Position numbers and translations under genes: made by a program. The notes under the pieces were generated by a model, which was not told where the DNA came from, ran no database searches, and saw only the letters and a list, made by a program, of their open reading frames with translations. A stretch of 64,000 nucleotides of DNA from Brumimicrobium salinarum (lineage in GTDB: Bacteria > Bacteroidota > Bacteroidia > Flavobacteriales_D > Crocinitomicaceae): assembly GCF_002844555.1 (NCBI RefSeq), contig NZ_PJNI01000008.1, positions 1 to 64,000 on the forward strand, written 5' to 3'. Every line of letters starts with the position of its first letter. The stretch's first letter is position 1. This document shows positions 46,736-55,274 of this stretch, one piece after another.

Positions 46736-47551
46736 ATGAAGAATATCAAAGTAATGATAGGTCAGTTACACACTGATTTAGAGGAATTGGGTTATTCTGA
46801 GCATACGGCTCATATTAACAGTGAAAAAATTCTAAATTGTTTAACAGAAACACTACAAAAAGTACGTTTGTATGTCCTCAAAAATGGATTCTTAACAACT
46901 CGAGATGAAATTCATTTTTTTGAAGATGTAAGGCCCGAATTAGTATCTAGAATTACTTACATAACTTTCGTTATGGAGTATCAGATTGTTAGCCGTTATT
47001 GTGCGGAGGTAAGAGAAAATCTCATTAAAAAAATGACCAATGACTTCACACAGCTAATTAGTGATAATAAAAATCATATTATTCAAATGAATCGGGGCTT
47101 GGAAGAAGATAAACGAAAGTTTTTTATTCGTAAAAATTTTCGACCTCCAATAAATAATTTGGGAAATCTAGTTCGAATGGATTCAGAATTCACTACATAC
47201 CATAGCCTTTTGATTCAAAAAATAAAATCAAATGAATTAATTCATAATTTTTTAAATCAAGTAAAGAAAGAACCCAATACTGCACTTTCAAACTTGAAAT
47301 GGACTGGCAAAAAAGTATCTCTTATTGAACTTATGTATGCTCTTTATTATTCAGGTGTATTTAATAACGGGAAAATGGATATAAAATCTTTAACAAAATC
47401 TTTTGAGCATTTTTTTAACGTAAAGTTAGGCAATGTTTATAGAGCATTCAATGAAATTAAAAACCGTAATGAACCTACAATTTTTTTAGATATATTGAAA
47501 ACATCAATTCAAAATAAAGTCGATGAAGAAGAGGGGTATTATCCCGAATAG
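46736..47551 (+). CDS. RteC-domain protein
   Basis: 271 residues. The C-terminal half carries the RteC signature LKWTGKKVSLIELMYALYYSGVFNNG...IKSLTKSFEHFFNVKLGNVYRAFNEI (quoted in pieces: LKWTGKKVSLIELMYALYYS; FEHFFNVKLGNVYRAF). RteC is the response factor that activates excision genes of CTnDOT-type conjugative elements in Bacteroides, and diverse relatives occur in many Bacteroidota islands. Alone, without rteA/rteB. Likely regulates the adjacent element functions. Confidence 0.85.
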   Translation: MKNIKVMIGQLHTDLEELGYSEHTAHINSEKILNCLTETLQKVRLYVLKNGFLTTRDEIHFFEDVRPELVSRITYITFVMEYQIVSRYCAEVRENLIKKMTNDFTQLISDNKNHIIQMNRGLEEDKRKFFIRKNFRPPINNLGNLVRMDSEFTTYHSLLIQKIKSNELIHNFLNQVKKEPNTALSNLKWTGKKVSLIELMYALYYSGVFNNGKMDIKSLTKSFEHFFNVKLGNVYRAFNEIKNRNEPTIFLDILKTSIQNKVDEEEGYYPE

Positions 47552-47645
47552 TCATATTTATTTTACCGTATGTGGGGAAGTGTTCGGTATTAAACTCTTT
47601 TAAATCATTCAAATTTGCATAGAACAAATCATAATACATTATTCT

Positions 47646-47918
47646 ATGGCAACTACAGTTTTAACAACAGATGATCTTCGAGAGTTCAAACATGAATTAC
47701 TAGAGGAAATTAAAAGCCTCATTAATGAGGAGAAACCAGAACCCAAAAAATGGTTGAAATCTTCACAAGTCCGAAAGATGTTAAGCATCTCTTCTGGCAC
47801 ACTTCAAACCTTGAGAGTTGATGGTGTAATACCATTTTCGAGAGTAGGAGGGAGCATCTACTATGCGTATGACGATATCGTCAAAATTCTCAAGGAAAAT
47901 AAAGTAGTGAACCGTTAA
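47646..47918 (+). CDS. Small helix-turn-helix protein (excisionase-like)
   Basis: 90 residues: N-terminal helix, then a MerR/Xis-type winged helix (KKWLKSSQVRKMLSISSGTLQTLRVDGVIPFSRVGGSIYYAYDDIVKIL, quoted as KKWLKSSQVRKML and VIPFSRVGGSIYYAYDDI). Such proteins act as excisionases or regulators in Bacteroidota elements. The next gene starts with GTG two bases after this stop. Confidence 0.75.
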   Translation: MATTVLTTDDLREFKHELLEEIKSLINEEKPEPKKWLKSSQVRKMLSISSGTLQTLRVDGVIPFSRVGGSIYYAYDDIVKILKENKVVNR

Positions 47919-47920
47919 TC

Positions 47921-48712
47921 GTGGAAGTAAACTACATTAAACAACTCACTGAAGTAATGGGTAGGTTTTCAGATGACGAACGTCTGAATCCTACTCATGT
48001 GAGTTTGTATTTAGCTTTGTTTCTGCTTTGGAACCTGAATCGGTTCAAGAACCCTATTTCTATAAATCGTTCTGAAGTGATGAGAGTTTCAAAAATAGGC
48101 TCAAATGCAACATACCATCGTTGCATTAAAGACCTTCACAATTGGAATTACTTTGAATACATTCCTTCAAAAAACCCTTTCAAAGGCAGTTTAATTAACA
48201 TGTTCATTTTTAAACCAAGTCCTAAACAAGCTGTAAACAACAACAGTCTCAAAACTGAACAAGTACCCGAACAAGTAGTGGAACAAGCTCTAGTACCTTA
48301 TATAAACAGTATAAACAATACAAAGAATATAAACAAGAGTAAACGGAGTAGAGACGATTTGCAATCGTACGATTCGTCCAAATCCAAAAGTTCCAGTAGG
48401 AACGATTTGCAATCACCCAAAAAAAATAATTCAAAACCACCCACCTCAAGAAAAAGATTCGTTCCTCCGGAACTTGATGAGGTAAAAACTTATTTCAAAG
48501 AAAAAAGATCATCATTTCAGCAAGCCGAAATGTTTTTCAACCATTTCGAATCCAATGGTTGGATGGTTGGTGGCCGATCAAAAATGAAAAACTGGAAAGC
48601 AGCAGCCCGGAACTGGATCACAAGAAGTGAACAATACAAAGCACAAAAACGAAGCCCGGCACAACAACGTTTACACGTCAACGAAAACAAAGATTATTCT
48701 GAACCATTGTAA
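47921..48712 (+). CDS. Replication-organiser-like protein
   Basis: 263 residues from GTG 47921. N-terminal winged helix (LNPTHVSLYLALFLLWNLNRF, NRSEVMRVSKIGSNATYHRC, quoted in part) resembles phage and plasmid replisome organisers. The C-terminal FFNHFESNGWMVGGRSKMKN and WKAAARNWITR matches the DnaT/DnaD-like end seen in such proteins. A Ser/Asp/Lys-rich linker is made of REP-like DNA (48348-48414). It is followed by a DnaC-like ATPase, the usual partner. Confidence 0.7.
   Translation: MEVNYIKQLTEVMGRFSDDERLNPTHVSLYLALFLLWNLNRFKNPISINRSEVMRVSKIGSNATYHRCIKDLHNWNYFEYIPSKNPFKGSLINMFIFKPSPKQAVNNNSLKTEQVPEQVVEQALVPYINSINNTKNINKSKRSRDDLQSYDSSKSKSSSRNDLQSPKKNNSKPPTSRKRFVPPELDEVKTYFKEKRSSFQQAEMFFNHFESNGWMVGGRSKMKNWKAAARNWITRSEQYKAQKRSPAQQRLHVNENKDYSEPL
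48348..48414 (+). repeat. REP-like units inside the linker of the replication gene
   Basis: Two 19-base units, GTAGAGACGATTTGCAATC (48348-48366) and GTAGGAACGATTTGCAATC (48396-48414), two differences between them. They encode RDDLQS and RNDLQS. A similar core (GTAGGGGCGATTTGCAAATC) forms the hairpin at 11194-11235. Confidence 0.6.
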
Positions 48713-48740
48713 AATTCAAACCATGAAAAAACTCACGCTA

Positions 48741-48761
48741 GTGCGAGATTTCATCTCGTAC
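48741..48761. repeat. Short hairpin GTGCGAGATTTCATCTCGTAC
   Basis: CGAGAT pairs with ATCTCG over a three-base loop. Outer bases also pair. A close relative (TGCGAGATTTTATCTCGTA) is at 49453-49471. The two flank the DnaC-like gene. Confidence 0.55.
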
Positions 48762-48778
48762 TACTAAAAAATTAAGAC

Positions 48779-49402
48779 ATGAAAAAACCGTACACAGTCA
48801 AAAACAAAATGCGCCATTTCAAGTTTCACGATACTTTACATTTCCTCCAAAATGTCGGAAAAGAAAAGTATGGCCAAGAATTCCGATTCCACAACGAGGA
48901 CATAAAAATTCTTCACAAGCTCATCATTTACATGATCCACGAAGACATCCAATGCAAAAAATATGGAATTGACCTCAACAAAGGAGTTTTACTAACGGGG
49001 CCAGTTGGATGTGGCAAAACATCTTGGATGAATATTATTCAAGTTTTACTATTTCAAAATCAAACCTTCCAAGTCAAATCAACGCGAGACATCGCTTTTG
49101 AATTTAACCAGGAAGGATTTTCAACAGTACTCAAATACGGCAATCGCAACAAAACACTCTGTTTGGATGATATCGGAGTTGAGCAAAACATCAAATTTTA
49201 TGGAAACGAATGCAACACCATTGCCGAAATTCTCTTAAAACGTTATGACCTCTTGATAAATCATCAAGTCATTACCCACGCCACAACCAACCTAACAGCA
49301 AATGAAATCGAAAACATCTATGGAAATCGCGTCCGCTCAAGACTCAGAAAGATGTTCAATCTCATCTCATTTCCTGCGTCCACCAAGGACAAAAGGAAAT
49401 GA
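48779..49402 (+). CDS. DnaC-like ATPase (helicase loader family)
   Basis: 207 residues, AAA+ ATPase with Walker A GPVGCGKTS (residues 74-82) and Walker B KTLCLDDIG (about residue 129-136), then sensor-like THATTNLTANEIE and an arginine-rich NRVRSRLRKM. This fits DnaC/IstB-type helicase loaders. It follows the replication-organiser-like gene, so the two could load a replicative helicase on the element. Confidence 0.85.
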   Translation: MKKPYTVKNKMRHFKFHDTLHFLQNVGKEKYGQEFRFHNEDIKILHKLIIYMIHEDIQCKKYGIDLNKGVLLTGPVGCGKTSWMNIIQVLLFQNQTFQVKSTRDIAFEFNQEGFSTVLKYGNRNKTLCLDDIGVEQNIKFYGNECNTIAEILLKRYDLLINHQVITHATTNLTANEIENIYGNRVRSRLRKMFNLISFPASTKDKRK

Positions 49403-49452
49403 GCTAATGAGATGAAATCCTGACCAAAGCGTCTGGATTCAATCTCAGCTGC

Positions 49453-49471
49453 TGCGAGATTTTATCTCGTA
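49453..49471. repeat. Short hairpin TGCGAGATTTTATCTCGTA
   Basis: Second copy of the CGAGAT-TTT-ATCTCG hairpin (first at 48741-48761), at the other side of the DnaC-like gene. Confidence 0.55.
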
Positions 49472-49493
49472 GCTAAATGTTATCAATCTGTAA

Positions 49494-49513
49494 GGGCGTT
49501 TTGCAAAACGCCC
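49494..49513. repeat. Perfect 20-bp palindrome
   Basis: GGGCGTTTTGCAAAACGCCC is fully self-complementary. It lies just before the amidase gene and shares the TTTGCAAA centre with the REP-like elements at 11206 and 48348. Confidence 0.75.
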
Positions 49514-49536
49514 AAAAATTATAAAATAATTTTTCT

Positions 49537-50466
49537 ATGAAAACATTGAAGCTTAATTCAAAAGGCCAACAAGTAAAACAACTCCAACTCCTCCTCAACA
49601 TCATCCCTGACGGAATCTTCGGTCCACAAACCCAACAATCCGTTATCTTCTTCCAAAAATCACAAAACATAGCCGTAGATGGAATCGTAGGTCCAATAAC
49701 CTGGTCATTACTCTACGACGGTTGGAAAATGATAAACAACCCAAACGATGAAGAATCACTTTACGAACAATACCTACTCCCAAACTACGCATACCATAAC
49801 CAACCAACAGAAAAGAAATCAATATTTCTTCATCACACAGCAGGTTGGCAAAATCCATATCGTGTAATAGATCACTGGGGCGAACGACCACACAAAGTAG
49901 CCACCGAATTTGTCATTGGCGGACAATCCATTCACAACGACAATTCAGATCACGATGGAACAATTCTCAAAGCAATCCCCAATAATGCTTGGGCATGGCA
50001 TTTAGGAATTGGCAACCATCCAGTCCATAGCCAAAGCATTGGCGTAGAACTTTGCAGCTTCGGTAGATTAACAAAAGGCTACTTCAAAAAAGACGAGAAC
50101 AGAAAACCAAAACCAATCGAAAGAGCTAAAAACTCCTACTTCACTTACGTTGGCCAAGAAGTAGATCCCGAACAAGTCGAAGAACTTGTCGAACCTTTCA
50201 AAGGTTTTTCCTATTATCATAAATATTCTGACAACCAGTTGCAGTCGCTTAAAAAACTCCTTCAACACCTTGGCAACAAACACAGCATCGATATTCGCGA
50301 AGGATTACCGAACCTCATCCGAAAGAAAGGAGTTAAAGCATTTGAAGTTGAAAGTAAGAATATGTGTTTGAATTTCCCTGGTATTTGGTCTCACGCCAAT
50401 GTGAATAGTCTGAAGGATGATGTGGCTCCACAGGAGGGGTTAATTGAAATGTTATTGGGGGTGTAA
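49537..50466 (+). CDS. N-acetylmuramoyl-L-alanine amidase with peptidoglycan-binding domain
   Basis: 309 residues: N-terminal PG_binding_1 domain (residues 1-60, LLNIIPDGIFGPQTQQSV and VDGIVGPITWSLL), then an Amidase_2-type zinc amidase (SIFLHHTAGW with His99/His100; WAWHLGIGNHPVHSQSIGVEL). No signal peptide is evident, which fits an endolysin-type or element-encoded hydrolase that needs another exit route. It follows the replication genes on the same strand and ends at a terminator. Confidence 0.88.
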   Translation: MKTLKLNSKGQQVKQLQLLLNIIPDGIFGPQTQQSVIFFQKSQNIAVDGIVGPITWSLLYDGWKMINNPNDEESLYEQYLLPNYAYHNQPTEKKSIFLHHTAGWQNPYRVIDHWGERPHKVATEFVIGGQSIHNDNSDHDGTILKAIPNNAWAWHLGIGNHPVHSQSIGVELCSFGRLTKGYFKKDENRKPKPIERAKNSYFTYVGQEVDPEQVEELVEPFKGFSYYHKYSDNQLQSLKKLLQHLGNKHSIDIREGLPNLIRKKGVKAFEVESKNMCLNFPGIWSHANVNSLKDDVAPQEGLIEMLLGV

Positions 50467-50471
50467 AAAAT

Positions 50472-50505
50472 AAAAGGGAATGAACGAGCGTCCTATTCCC
50501 TTTTA
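50472..50505 (+). terminator. Terminator after the amidase gene
   Basis: AAAAGGGAAT (50472-50481) pairs with ATTCCCTTTT (50495-50504). Confidence 0.85.
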
Positions 50506-50641
50506 AACCTAACCTAACCACCTAAATCACGACCAATATAAAGATAAAAATTCAATTTTATAGAAAATTCTCAAGTCGAATTTGATTTGGTTAAATTAAA
50601 TTATTATTTTGACACGTACTCTACTAAATTACTTAACCGAA

Positions 50642-51886
50642 ATGGCGAACGATTTATTTAAAAAGGCAAAAAGACTTATAGAAATTCAAGAGAACAAAAA
50701 AGGTCAATGTTTTGTGTATGGTTGTAGAAATAAAACTATTCAATACCATCCTACACTAGAATCCAAAATTATTAAAGGATTATATGAAAAGGACAAGGAG
50801 AATAAGGAAACTGTATTCTATTTGAAAGATAACCCAAAATATACTCCTGAATTGTTGACAAAGAAATCATTGGAAAATATAGAGCCTAAGAGAAAGTTGG
50901 TGAGCAGAAATATTGAAAAATCTTCTCTTTTGATTGGATTTTGTAAGCGGCACAACTACGAGATTTCTAATAAGCTAAATAATGCGTCATACAAAAACGA
51001 GAATAAAATAAATTTTCTTCATGCCTTTAGTGCTTATGCAAGCTATACATCTAAATCGAAAAAACAAATCTCTTTAGGATGTACTGAAATGTTAGATGTT
51101 TTAGAAAATAAAGAAGAACAAATGACACCTTGGAAGGAGTCACTTTTACCAATGGTTCAAAAGGTGTTAGATGATATACCAGATGACTTTTTTATAGGTT
51201 TTGGGACGATGGAACCATTAACCGAAGTCTTAGATCAAGTTGTTGAAGCAATTGAAGAAACAGAGTTCAGTGTAGCTATAACTCACATACAAGAACAAAT
51301 CAATGATAAAAAATTGTATCCAATGACAGCAACAGATTTTAAGACCAAAATAAAGCTTTTAGTTCATTCTATTTGTTTAAGTGATAAGTGTCCCGTTACC
51401 CATTCAAAATATGATTTAGATTTCTTTATGATGATGTTTGAAGGGGTAAAAAAAATGGAGAGTAAGGTGAATTTAATGTGGTTATGCAATAAATATGATG
51501 AAATGACTTATGTTTCTCGATCTATAAAAGGGATTTATGGGATAGTTGGTAGCTTTGTTTACAAATTAAGCGACGAACAGTTAGTAACTTTGTCAATATT
51601 TCCTGAATATGAAAAAGGGAGGACCCAAGTTTTACAATCCAGTCTCAAAGACAACGGTGTAGATTTTAAAAAAATAAAAGAAATGGATGAGTATGAATAC
51701 CGTCAACTCATTTCTGTAATCATAGCAGATAGTGGATCTAATATCTTTATGAGCCCAAGTTTCTTCTATAATCTGGAAACAGATATCCAATCTAGATTTC
51801 TGGATAAGGAAGGTGATGGAAAGCGTATAAATATTTTTACAGAAAACACAGAGTTAGAAGATAAAGATCAAATTATTCTCAATTGA
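50642..51886 (+). CDS. Unknown protein with Cys/His zinc-finger-like N-terminus
   Basis: 414 residues from ATG 50642 (a TTG at 50609 would add 11). The N-terminal region has C23-x4-C28...H36 (CFVYGCRNKTIQYH) and C101-x2-H104 (GFCKRH), a spacing like zinc-ribbon/HNH-like proteins of the type 'C..C...H...FC..HD' often seen in defence islands. The middle and C-terminal parts are helical and lack known motifs. It lies just before hsdR on the same strand, with a 262-base gap. I know of no function. A defence role is inferred from place only. Confidence 0.6.
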   Translation: MANDLFKKAKRLIEIQENKKGQCFVYGCRNKTIQYHPTLESKIIKGLYEKDKENKETVFYLKDNPKYTPELLTKKSLENIEPKRKLVSRNIEKSSLLIGFCKRHNYEISNKLNNASYKNENKINFLHAFSAYASYTSKSKKQISLGCTEMLDVLENKEEQMTPWKESLLPMVQKVLDDIPDDFFIGFGTMEPLTEVLDQVVEAIEETEFSVAITHIQEQINDKKLYPMTATDFKTKIKLLVHSICLSDKCPVTHSKYDLDFFMMMFEGVKKMESKVNLMWLCNKYDEMTYVSRSIKGIYGIVGSFVYKLSDEQLVTLSIFPEYEKGRTQVLQSSLKDNGVDFKKIKEMDEYEYRQLISVIIADSGSNIFMSPSFFYNLETDIQSRFLDKEGDGKRINIFTENTELEDKDQIILN

Positions 51887-52148
51887 CAAAAGCTGTAAAT
51901 TATTTAAAAAAAAAAACTAGCACCATTAAGTCGTTTCTGTTTGATACAGAGATATGTATTTGAGTATGCCGAAGTTTGCCTCCTTGCCGCTGAGAGGTTA
52001 TATCTAGCAACAAAGTGCCCTCATTTCACCAAATTTCCTATCTTTAGCCACAATACAAACCAAAAGACATTAATTGGTATTTACAACCTATTAAAAAAGC
52101 CCATTCATTAACACTTTAACACTGCGGCTTGAAACTAAGTAAAGGAGT

Positions 52149-54596
52149 ATGAATAAAAAAGACCTCTCAGAATCAGATATAAAAGCAAAGTTCATTACAC
52201 CAGGGATATTAAAAGCTGGTTGGGATGAACATACACAAATTGGTCGTGAAATTTATTTTACTGATGGAAGAATCTATGTAAAAGGAAAAATGACCCGAAG
52301 AGGTAAACGAAAGTTTGCTGATTATATTCTGTTTTATAAACCCAACGTTCCTATTGCAATTATTGAAGCTAAAAGCAACTCACACAGCATTCGAAGTGGA
52401 ATTCAACAAGCTTTGGGTTATGCAGAAACACTTGATATTCCTTTTGTATTTAGTAGTAATGGAGACGGATTCTATTTTCACGATAAAACAGTAACGGACG
52501 GTGAAATTGAAAAAGAAATATCATTGGATGAATTTCCATCACCAGCTGAACTTTGGGAGAAATACAAAAAGTTTAAAGGAATAAAAACGGAAGAGCAAGA
52601 AAGAATTGTTTCTGAGGATTATTTTTCTGACAACTCTGGAAGAACGCCAAGGTACTACCAACAAATAGCCGTAAATAGAACTGTTGAAGCTGTGGCCAAA
52701 GGTCAGCAACGTATGATTTTGGTGATGGCTACGGGAACAGGTAAAACCTACACAGCTTTTCAAATTGCCCACCGTTTGTTTAAGTCAAAAGCGAAAAGAA
52801 AGATTCTTTTCTTAGCTGACAGAACCGCTTTGGTTGACCAAACTTTAAGGGGTGACTTTAGGCATTTTAAAGATGCAATGACTGTCATTAAAAAGAAGGT
52901 CGTTAATGTGGATGGTAAAGACACCTTGGTTTCCAACAATAAAAGAGGAATAGATTCTGCCGATAAAGCTTTTGATGTTTTCTTAGGGTTATATCAAGGG
53001 TTAAGTAATGCAGAACCTGGAGTACCAGATGCTTTTAAAGATTTTACCAAAGACTTTTTTGATTTAATTATCATTGATGAGTGTCACAGAGGTAGTGCCA
53101 AGGAAGATAGTAAATGGCGAGAAATATTGAAATACTTTGATTCTGCTACTCATATCGGATTAACCGCCACGCCTAAAGAAACAGAAGAAATTTCCAATCA
53201 AGATTATTTTGGGGAACCAATTTATACCTATTCCTTAAAACAAGGAATTGATGATGGTTTCTTGGCACCATACAAAGTAGTGAAAGTCACCTTAGATGTT
53301 GATGCAGAAGGTTGGCGACCTCCAAGTGGTTATCTCGACAAGAATGGAGAACCTGTTGAAGATAGAATTTACAACCGAACTGATTTTGACCGCAATATTG
53401 TAGTTGAAGAACGACGGAAAATCGTAGCAAAAAAAATCACTGAATTCCTTAAAGGATACAATCGATTTGCAAAGACAATTGTTTTCTGTATTGATATTGA
53501 ACACGCTGAAGGAATGAGAACAGCCTTGATTAATGAAAATCCTGATTTGTTTAGTGAAAACAATAAGTACATCATGCAAATCACTGGAGATAACGCCGAG
53601 GGGAAAAGAGAATTAGACAATTTCATTTCGCCTAGTGAAAAATATCCTGTTATAGCTACAACTTCTAAATTGATGACTACGGGTGTTGATGCGCAAACCT
53701 GTAAACTCATTGTTTTAGACAGTAACATTGGTTCGCCAACAGAGTTTAAACAAATTATAGGGAGAGGAACACGATTAAACGAAGAATACGATAAAACGTA
53801 TTTTACCATCATGGATTTTAGAAATGCGACGGACCATTTCGCAGATCCTAATTTCGATGGAGTTCCTGAAATGATTAAAGAGGCAAATCAAGAGGAAGAT
53901 CTTTCAGGCGCTGATGACATTGAACCTGATGAGCCGATAGTTGATGATTTAGATGACAATAACGAAATCGATTTTGATGAGCCTGAAGGGTATCCAGAAG
54001 TAGAAGGCGGTGGAGGTGTAGTAGAAGATCCACGAGAAAAAACCTATGTAGATGGTGTAGAAGTCACTATAATGGGTGAGAGTGTTCAATATTTAGATGA
54101 ATCTGGAAAATTGATCATCGAATCTTTTATTGACTATACCAAGAAAAGTGTGAACGAGCAATACCGAACTTTAGATGATTTTTTGAGCCGATGGAACAGT
54201 GAAGAAAAGAAAAGTGTTATCGTTAAAGAATTGGAAGAGCAAGGAATATTCTTTGAAGAATTAAAGAAAAAAGTAGGAAAAGAATTTGATCCTTTTGATT
54301 TGATATGTCACGTAGCGTTTGATGCAAAGCCTTTAACGCGAAAAGAAAGGGCAGATAATGTAGTAAAACGAAACTACTTTACTAAATATGGAAAGCAAGC
54401 TCAAGAAGTAATCAAAAAACTACTTGAAAAATATGCTAAAGACGGAATAGTAACCATAGAAAGTACGGAAGTTTTAAGATTAGACCCATTAAATGAATTA
54501 GGAACACCAGTCGAGTTAATTAAATCTTTTGGTGGGAAAGTAAAGTATCTTGAAGCTTTAAAAGAGTTAGAAAACGAATTATATAAATTAGCTTAA
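52149..54596 (+). CDS. hsdR: Type I restriction enzyme, R subunit
   Basis: Motor and nuclease subunit. 815 residues with an N-terminal PD-(D/E)XK site (Asp58 ... Glu73-Ala-Lys75, ADYILFYK/IIEAKSN), an SF2 helicase with Walker A MATGTGKTYTAF (about residue 193), DECHRGS (about 309) and GLTATPKE. The C-terminal EcoEI-type helical region includes DPFDLICHVAFD. Length and motifs match EcoEI/HsdR-like enzymes. First gene of the RM block, with a gap of only 2 bases to the next gene. Confidence 0.95.
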   Translation: MNKKDLSESDIKAKFITPGILKAGWDEHTQIGREIYFTDGRIYVKGKMTRRGKRKFADYILFYKPNVPIAIIEAKSNSHSIRSGIQQALGYAETLDIPFVFSSNGDGFYFHDKTVTDGEIEKEISLDEFPSPAELWEKYKKFKGIKTEEQERIVSEDYFSDNSGRTPRYYQQIAVNRTVEAVAKGQQRMILVMATGTGKTYTAFQIAHRLFKSKAKRKILFLADRTALVDQTLRGDFRHFKDAMTVIKKKVVNVDGKDTLVSNNKRGIDSADKAFDVFLGLYQGLSNAEPGVPDAFKDFTKDFFDLIIIDECHRGSAKEDSKWREILKYFDSATHIGLTATPKETEEISNQDYFGEPIYTYSLKQGIDDGFLAPYKVVKVTLDVDAEGWRPPSGYLDKNGEPVEDRIYNRTDFDRNIVVEERRKIVAKKITEFLKGYNRFAKTIVFCIDIEHAEGMRTALINENPDLFSENNKYIMQITGDNAEGKRELDNFISPSEKYPVIATTSKLMTTGVDAQTCKLIVLDSNIGSPTEFKQIIGRGTRLNEEYDKTYFTIMDFRNATDHFADPNFDGVPEMIKEANQEEDLSGADDIEPDEPIVDDLDDNNEIDFDEPEGYPEVEGGGGVVEDPREKTYVDGVEVTIMGESVQYLDESGKLIIESFIDYTKKSVNEQYRTLDDFLSRWNSEEKKSVIVKELEEQGIFFEELKKKVGKEFDPFDLICHVAFDAKPLTRKERADNVVKRNYFTKYGKQAQEVIKKLLEKYAKDGIVTIESTEVLRLDPLNELGTPVELIKSFGGKVKYLEALKELENELYKLA

Positions 54597-54598
54597 TT

Positions 54599-55219
54599 AT
54601 GAATATTTATTTAAATGAATTATGCTGTGCTTTTAAAGATGTTGATGAGAAATATTATTCAACACAAGCTTTTTCAGGAAACTGGAGAGAGCTTGAGCCA
54701 GAAAAAAGAAAAAAATATTTTCAGCATATTGAAAGGAATTTCGCATATGAATTATATCACCAGTGGAAAATTATCAGAACTAATAGTGTTTTAGAAAATG
54801 GGAAAGATGAGTTAACATTAAACGCCGAGATAGGTAAAAATGGAATAAAGCATAAATTCGTGTCAAATACAGTATATCCTGACTTAGTTTTGCATCAGGG
54901 ACAAATGGAAACTGAAATGCATAAACAAATTATTTTTGTTGAAATAAAAACTGATCCTAGTATAGATAAGAAAAAGCTAAAAAAAGATTTGTGTAAATTA
55001 GAAATGGCTGTAGGAGAATCATTAAACTATCAGAATGCAGTATTTGTAAGTATAAATTCTGATTATAATAAATTAATTAATAACATTTATAATATTATTA
55101 ATGATTTTAGTGAAGCTTCTTGTAATAAAATCAACCTACTAACAAAGAGGGGTAATGAGGTGATTTTTGTAAGTTTTGAAAGTATTAAACAACAAAATTC
55201 ACTAACTAAAGAATCTTGA
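54599..55219 (+). CDS. Predicted PD-(D/E)XK protein embedded in the RM operon
   Basis: 206 residues. A plausible nuclease active site is visible: Pro94-Asp95 (VYPDLVLHQ) followed by Glu115-x-Lys117 (FVEIKTD). The N-terminal helical region (ERNFAYELYHQW) could supply the further Glu. No membrane segment. Starts 2 bases after hsdR and ends 55 bases before hsdM. It is not a normal part of type I RM operons. A role as accessory nuclease or fidelity factor is inference only. Confidence 0.65.
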   Translation: MNIYLNELCCAFKDVDEKYYSTQAFSGNWRELEPEKRKKYFQHIERNFAYELYHQWKIIRTNSVLENGKDELTLNAEIGKNGIKHKFVSNTVYPDLVLHQGQMETEMHKQIIFVEIKTDPSIDKKKLKKDLCKLEMAVGESLNYQNAVFVSINSDYNKLINNIYNIINDFSEASCNKINLLTKRGNEVIFVSFESIKQQNSLTKES

Positions 55220-55274
55220 CTGATCATCAATTACTTACCGAATGAAAATCGACTATTAACATTAATAATACAAA

